Below are positions 62,149 to 64,000 of a DNA stretch of 64,000 nucleotides, piece by piece. The position numbers were made by a program, and so were the translations under genes. How positions within the stretch are numbered: position 1 is the stretch's first letter; the number at the start of each line of letters is the position of its first letter. Location: contig PNKH01000014.1 of the NCBI GenBank assembly GCA_013822345.1, positions 31,418 through 95,417 of the forward strand, read 5' to 3'. The notes beneath the pieces were generated by a model. It saw nothing but the letters and a program-made list of their open reading frames with translations, had not been told where the DNA came from and did not search any database. This DNA comes from Isosphaera sp. (GTDB lineage: Bacteria; Planctomycetota; Planctomycetia; Gemmatales; Gemmataceae).

Positions 62149-62193
62149 TGCAAAAACTCGCACCTCCCCGGTCCCGGATTTGCCCTTTCGGGT

Positions 62194-62199
62194 TAGAAT
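62194..62199 (+). promoter_or_regulatory. Candidate -10 of the DUF1559 gene
   Basis: TAGAAT, 66 bases upstream of the ATG at 62266. No good -35 stands at 16-18 bases. Confidence 0.35.
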
Positions 62200-62265
62200 G
62201 CGGTGAGCCGGCTCGCGCCGGCGTACTTTTGCGACTCGCCGCATCATCATCCCGAGAGGTGCCCC

Positions 62266-63150
62266 ATGTCCCCCCGCCGCCGGGGCCGGTCGGCGTTCAC
62301 GCTGATCGAGCTGTTGGTCGTCATCGCCATCATCGCCGTCCTGATCGGGCTCCTCTTGCCCGCCGTCCAGAAGACCCGCGAGGCGGCGGCCCGGACGAAG
62401 TGCCAGAACAACCTGAAGCAGATCGGCCTGGCGTTCCAGTCGTACCACGACGCCACCGGGTTCCTGCCGACCGCCGGGGCCGAGGTGATCGTGCCGCCGG
62501 CGACCACCGACAACCCGCCGGTCAACCGCCTGGACTGGGGCTGGGCGTACGAGATCCTGCCGTACCTGGAGCAGGCGCCGCTCCAGGAGGTGACCAGCAA
62601 CGCGGTCGTCCGGGCCACCCGGCTGCCGGTCTACGGGTGCCCGACCCGGGGCGGGCCGCGGCTGGTCGGCGGCAGCGCCAAGAGCGACTACGCCGGCAAC
62701 GGCGGGACCAACCCGAACGCCAACCCGGGGAGGAACGGGACCGGGCCGGTGGTCCGCAGCCGCGGGTCGAACAACGGCACCCGGCCCGGGGTGCTGACGC
62801 TCAAGGATGTCCCGGACGGGCTGTCGAACACCCTGTTCGTCGCCGAGAAGTTCCTCAACGCCGACGCGACGTGCTGCTACGACAACGAGTTCTGGGCGGG
62901 TCCGGGGGTCGACGGCGACATCATCCGCGGCTCGCCGGGGAGCGGGACGAACTGGATGACCCCGATGCAGGACCAGCGGCTCGGTGCGATCAGCGACGTG
63001 TACCGGTTCGGGTCGGCCCACCAAACCGGGATGTACGCGGCGTTCGGGGACGGGTCGGTGCGGCTCGTCCGGTACGCCGTCGACCCGGTGCAGTTCATGC
63101 GGGCCTGCCACCGGAACGACGGCGGCGTGGTGAACCCCGGCGACCTGTGA
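62266..63150 (+). CDS. DUF1559 prepilin-like protein
   Basis: 294 aa. [20 protein letters not shown], then [20 protein letters not shown] and [15 protein letters not shown] form the pseudopilin start and DUF1559 entry. The end has [18 protein letters not shown], the GDGSV signature. ATG 62266 has GAGAGGTG upstream; the Met at 62203 would add 21 residues before the basic end. It opens a cluster: a small lipoprotein, a decayed DUF1559 copy and a third DUF1559 gene follow. Confidence 0.9.
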   Translation: MSPRRRGRSAFTLIELLVVIAIIAVLIGLLLPAVQKTREAAARTKCQNNLKQIGLAFQSYHDATGFLPTAGAEVIVPPATTDNPPVNRLDWGWAYEILPYLEQAPLQEVTSNAVVRATRLPVYGCPTRGGPRLVGGSAKSDYAGNGGTNPNANPGRNGTGPVVRSRGSNNGTRPGVLTLKDVPDGLSNTLFVAEKFLNADATCCYDNEFWAGPGVDGDIIRGSPGSGTNWMTPMQDQRLGAISDVYRFGSAHQTGMYAAFGDGSVRLVRYAVDPVQFMRACHRNDGGVVNPGDL

Positions 63151-63191
63151 CCCGCCCGGGCTCGGTCGAAGCCCGGGGGGCGTTCGTCCGG

Positions 63192-63247
63192 GAGGGCGAG
63201 GCTCCTGCCGAGCCGTGGACGCCGGACTCGGCAGGAGCCTCGCCCTC
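63192..63247. repeat. Palindrome (family C-like, GAGGCTCCTGCC type)
   Basis: Arms 63192-63212 and 63227-63247 are perfect 21-bp complements. The GGCGAGGCTCCTGCC core resembles the GGCGAGGCACTCCTGCC core of family C with a three-base difference in length. It lies between the DUF1559 gene and the small lipoprotein gene. Confidence 0.88.
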
Positions 63248-63299
63248 TCGACCCACCGCCCCCCGGTTTCGATCGAGCAACCCGCCCGGAGAGACACCC

Positions 63300-63443
63300 A
63301 TGACCCGGCTCCTCGCCGTCCTCCTGGCGTCCGCGGTCGCCGCCGGCTGCGGGGACGCGCAGCCGTCCTCCCCGGCGACCGACCCGGACACGATCAAGAA
63401 GCTCGAGGAGATGCAGAGGCAGGCGAGTCAGGGCGAGAAGTGA
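63300..63443 (+). CDS. Small lipoprotein following a DUF1559 gene
   Basis: 47 aa. MTRLLAVLLASAVAAGCGDA is a lipoprotein signal with the lipobox AVAAGC (Cys17). The mature 31 residues are polar (PDTIKKLEEMQRQASQGEK). RBS GGAGAG stands upstream. Tiny lipoproteins of this style often follow DUF1559 genes in planctomycetes, so co-function is probable, though its nature is unknown. Confidence 0.72.
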   Translation: MTRLLAVLLASAVAAGCGDAQPSSPATDPDTIKKLEEMQRQASQGEK

Positions 63444-63507
63444 GACCGGGGCTCGACCCGATTCTGGTCTGACCATAATTCGAATTACACCCCGTTGGAC
63501 TGGCGGG

Positions 63508-63768
63508 GTGATGAAAACTTCATTACAATTCACCCGACCCCGGGCGCCGCGTCGCTCCCTGCCCCGAGGCCCCCGCCGCGCTCACGCTCATCGAACAGTC
63601 GGTCGTGGTCGCGATCATCGTCGTGCTCGTCGGCCTCCTGCCCCCGCGGCGCAGATGGTGCGGGAGGCGGCCGCCCGGAGTAAGTGCCGGAACGACCTGA
63701 GGCAGTTCGGCGTCGCCCCGCACCTGAACCACGACGCGGCGGGGGCGCCGGCCGGGACGGGCCGGTGA
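63508..63768 (+). pseudogene. Decayed DUF1559 gene
   Basis: From 63578 one frame reads ALTLIEQSVVVAIIVVLVGL, a mutated version of the pilin-like start ([20 protein letters not shown]). At about 63640 the homology jumps to another frame, [20 protein letters not shown], then [13 protein letters not shown], and stops at 63766-63768. So it has substitutions, a frameshift and a stop after ~85 residues, where intact copies have ~300. An ATG at 63508 is in a third arrangement. The AT-rich 63470-63535 before it may be its old promoter. Confidence 0.75.
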
Positions 63769-63848
63769 GAACGTGTTCTATCCTCCCTGGGCCGGCGGCG
63801 CCCATCGTCCGGGCGCCGCGGGCCGGGGGTTCATCGGAGGGGAGTGTC

Positions 63849-64000
63849 ATGCGCGCCCGGCGTGGGTTCACCCTGATCGAGCTGCTGGTCGTCATCGCGA
63901 TCATCGCGGTCCTGATCGGCCTGCTCCTCCCGGCCGTCCAGAAGGTGCGGGCGAGTGCCGCCCGGACCCAGTGCCAGAACAACCTGAAGCAGATCGGCCT
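63849..64000 (+). CDS. DUF1559 prepilin-like protein (3' truncated by the window)
   Basis: Fifty codons are visible: [20 protein letters not shown] and [20 protein letters not shown], then [20 protein letters not shown] stands upstream of the ATG. At DNA level the start is almost the same as in the copies at 27857 and 62266. The rest lies outside the window. Confidence 0.9.
   Translation, partial: MRARRGFTLIELLVVIAIIAVLIGLLLPAVQKVRASAARTQCQNNLKQIG

Overview
The window is a 64 kb chromosomal segment of very high GC content from a planctomycete, most probably family Gemmataceae. The markers are family-level ones: several DUF1559 prepilin-like proteins, a PSD1-type cytochrome/DUF1549-DUF1553 protein with a DUF1501 partner, LVYADWLDE-type (TIGR02996) N-termini on leucine-rich-repeat proteins, a TIGR03000 domain, a DUF3072 protein and many WD40 proteins. 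No rRNA, tRNA, CRISPR array, plasmid origin or prophage was recognised.

Layout. 1-7.5 kb: the end of a propeller protein with a Pro/Gly tail, a PhoB-like regulator with pstB, a TrmJ-type RNA methyltransferase, a WD40 protein, a fused acyltransferase/acyl-ligase and ribosomal protein L27. 7.5-14 kb: a decayed DUF1963 gene, ApgM-type phosphoglycerate mutase divergent from pgi, a small secreted protein and an FHA-pseudokinase. 14-21 kb: the PSD1 and DUF1501 genes, separated by two minus-strand secreted proteins. 21-23.5 kb: a frameshifted REP-associated tyrosine transposase (RAYT) flanked by inverted 112-bp palindromes, then a desaturase and a CoxG-like protein. 23.5-34.7 kb: a redoxin-like protein, an ABC export pair, cysK, a DUF1559 protein, zinc-ribbon and WD40 proteins, a DUF3072 gene behind a sigma-54-type promoter, and a solitary rplC. 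34.7-41.8 kb: a SUKH-like/WD40 pair, a metallo-hydrolase, Cys-rich secreted proteins, a four-helix-bundle protein, a TspO homologue and a zeta-toxin-like kinase with its small partner. 41.9-49.3 kb: a tandem cyanophycinase-like protein, two TIGR02996-LRR paralogues and membrane proteins. 49.5-58.9 kb: a second ABC pair, an RTX-like protein, a dicarboxylate symporter with an inserted domain, a D-aminoacylase-like protein, pyrB and small three-module proteins. 59-64 kb: an exported TIGR03000-methyltransferase, an M6 peptidase with two PDZ domains and a DUF1559 array that includes a decayed copy.

The most striking property is a dense set of long-armed palindromes. At least eight sequence families and roughly 25 copies sit almost only between genes. 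Arms are 15-69 bp, many of them perfect, and most copies lie at gene 3' ends. In several cases the palindrome supplies or overlaps the stop codon of the neighbouring gene. One family flanks the RAYT, as REP/BIME elements do, so it is the best candidate for a poorly described mobile or structural repeat system.

Two functional links are visible in non-coding DNA. The PSD1 and DUF1501 genes share an 11-bp promoter core at the same distance from their start codons. A textbook -24/-12 element precedes the DUF3072 gene. The window shows two clear lesion-bearing genes besides the RAYT (DUF1963 and a DUF1559 copy). Frameshift calls depend on the assembly being correct.
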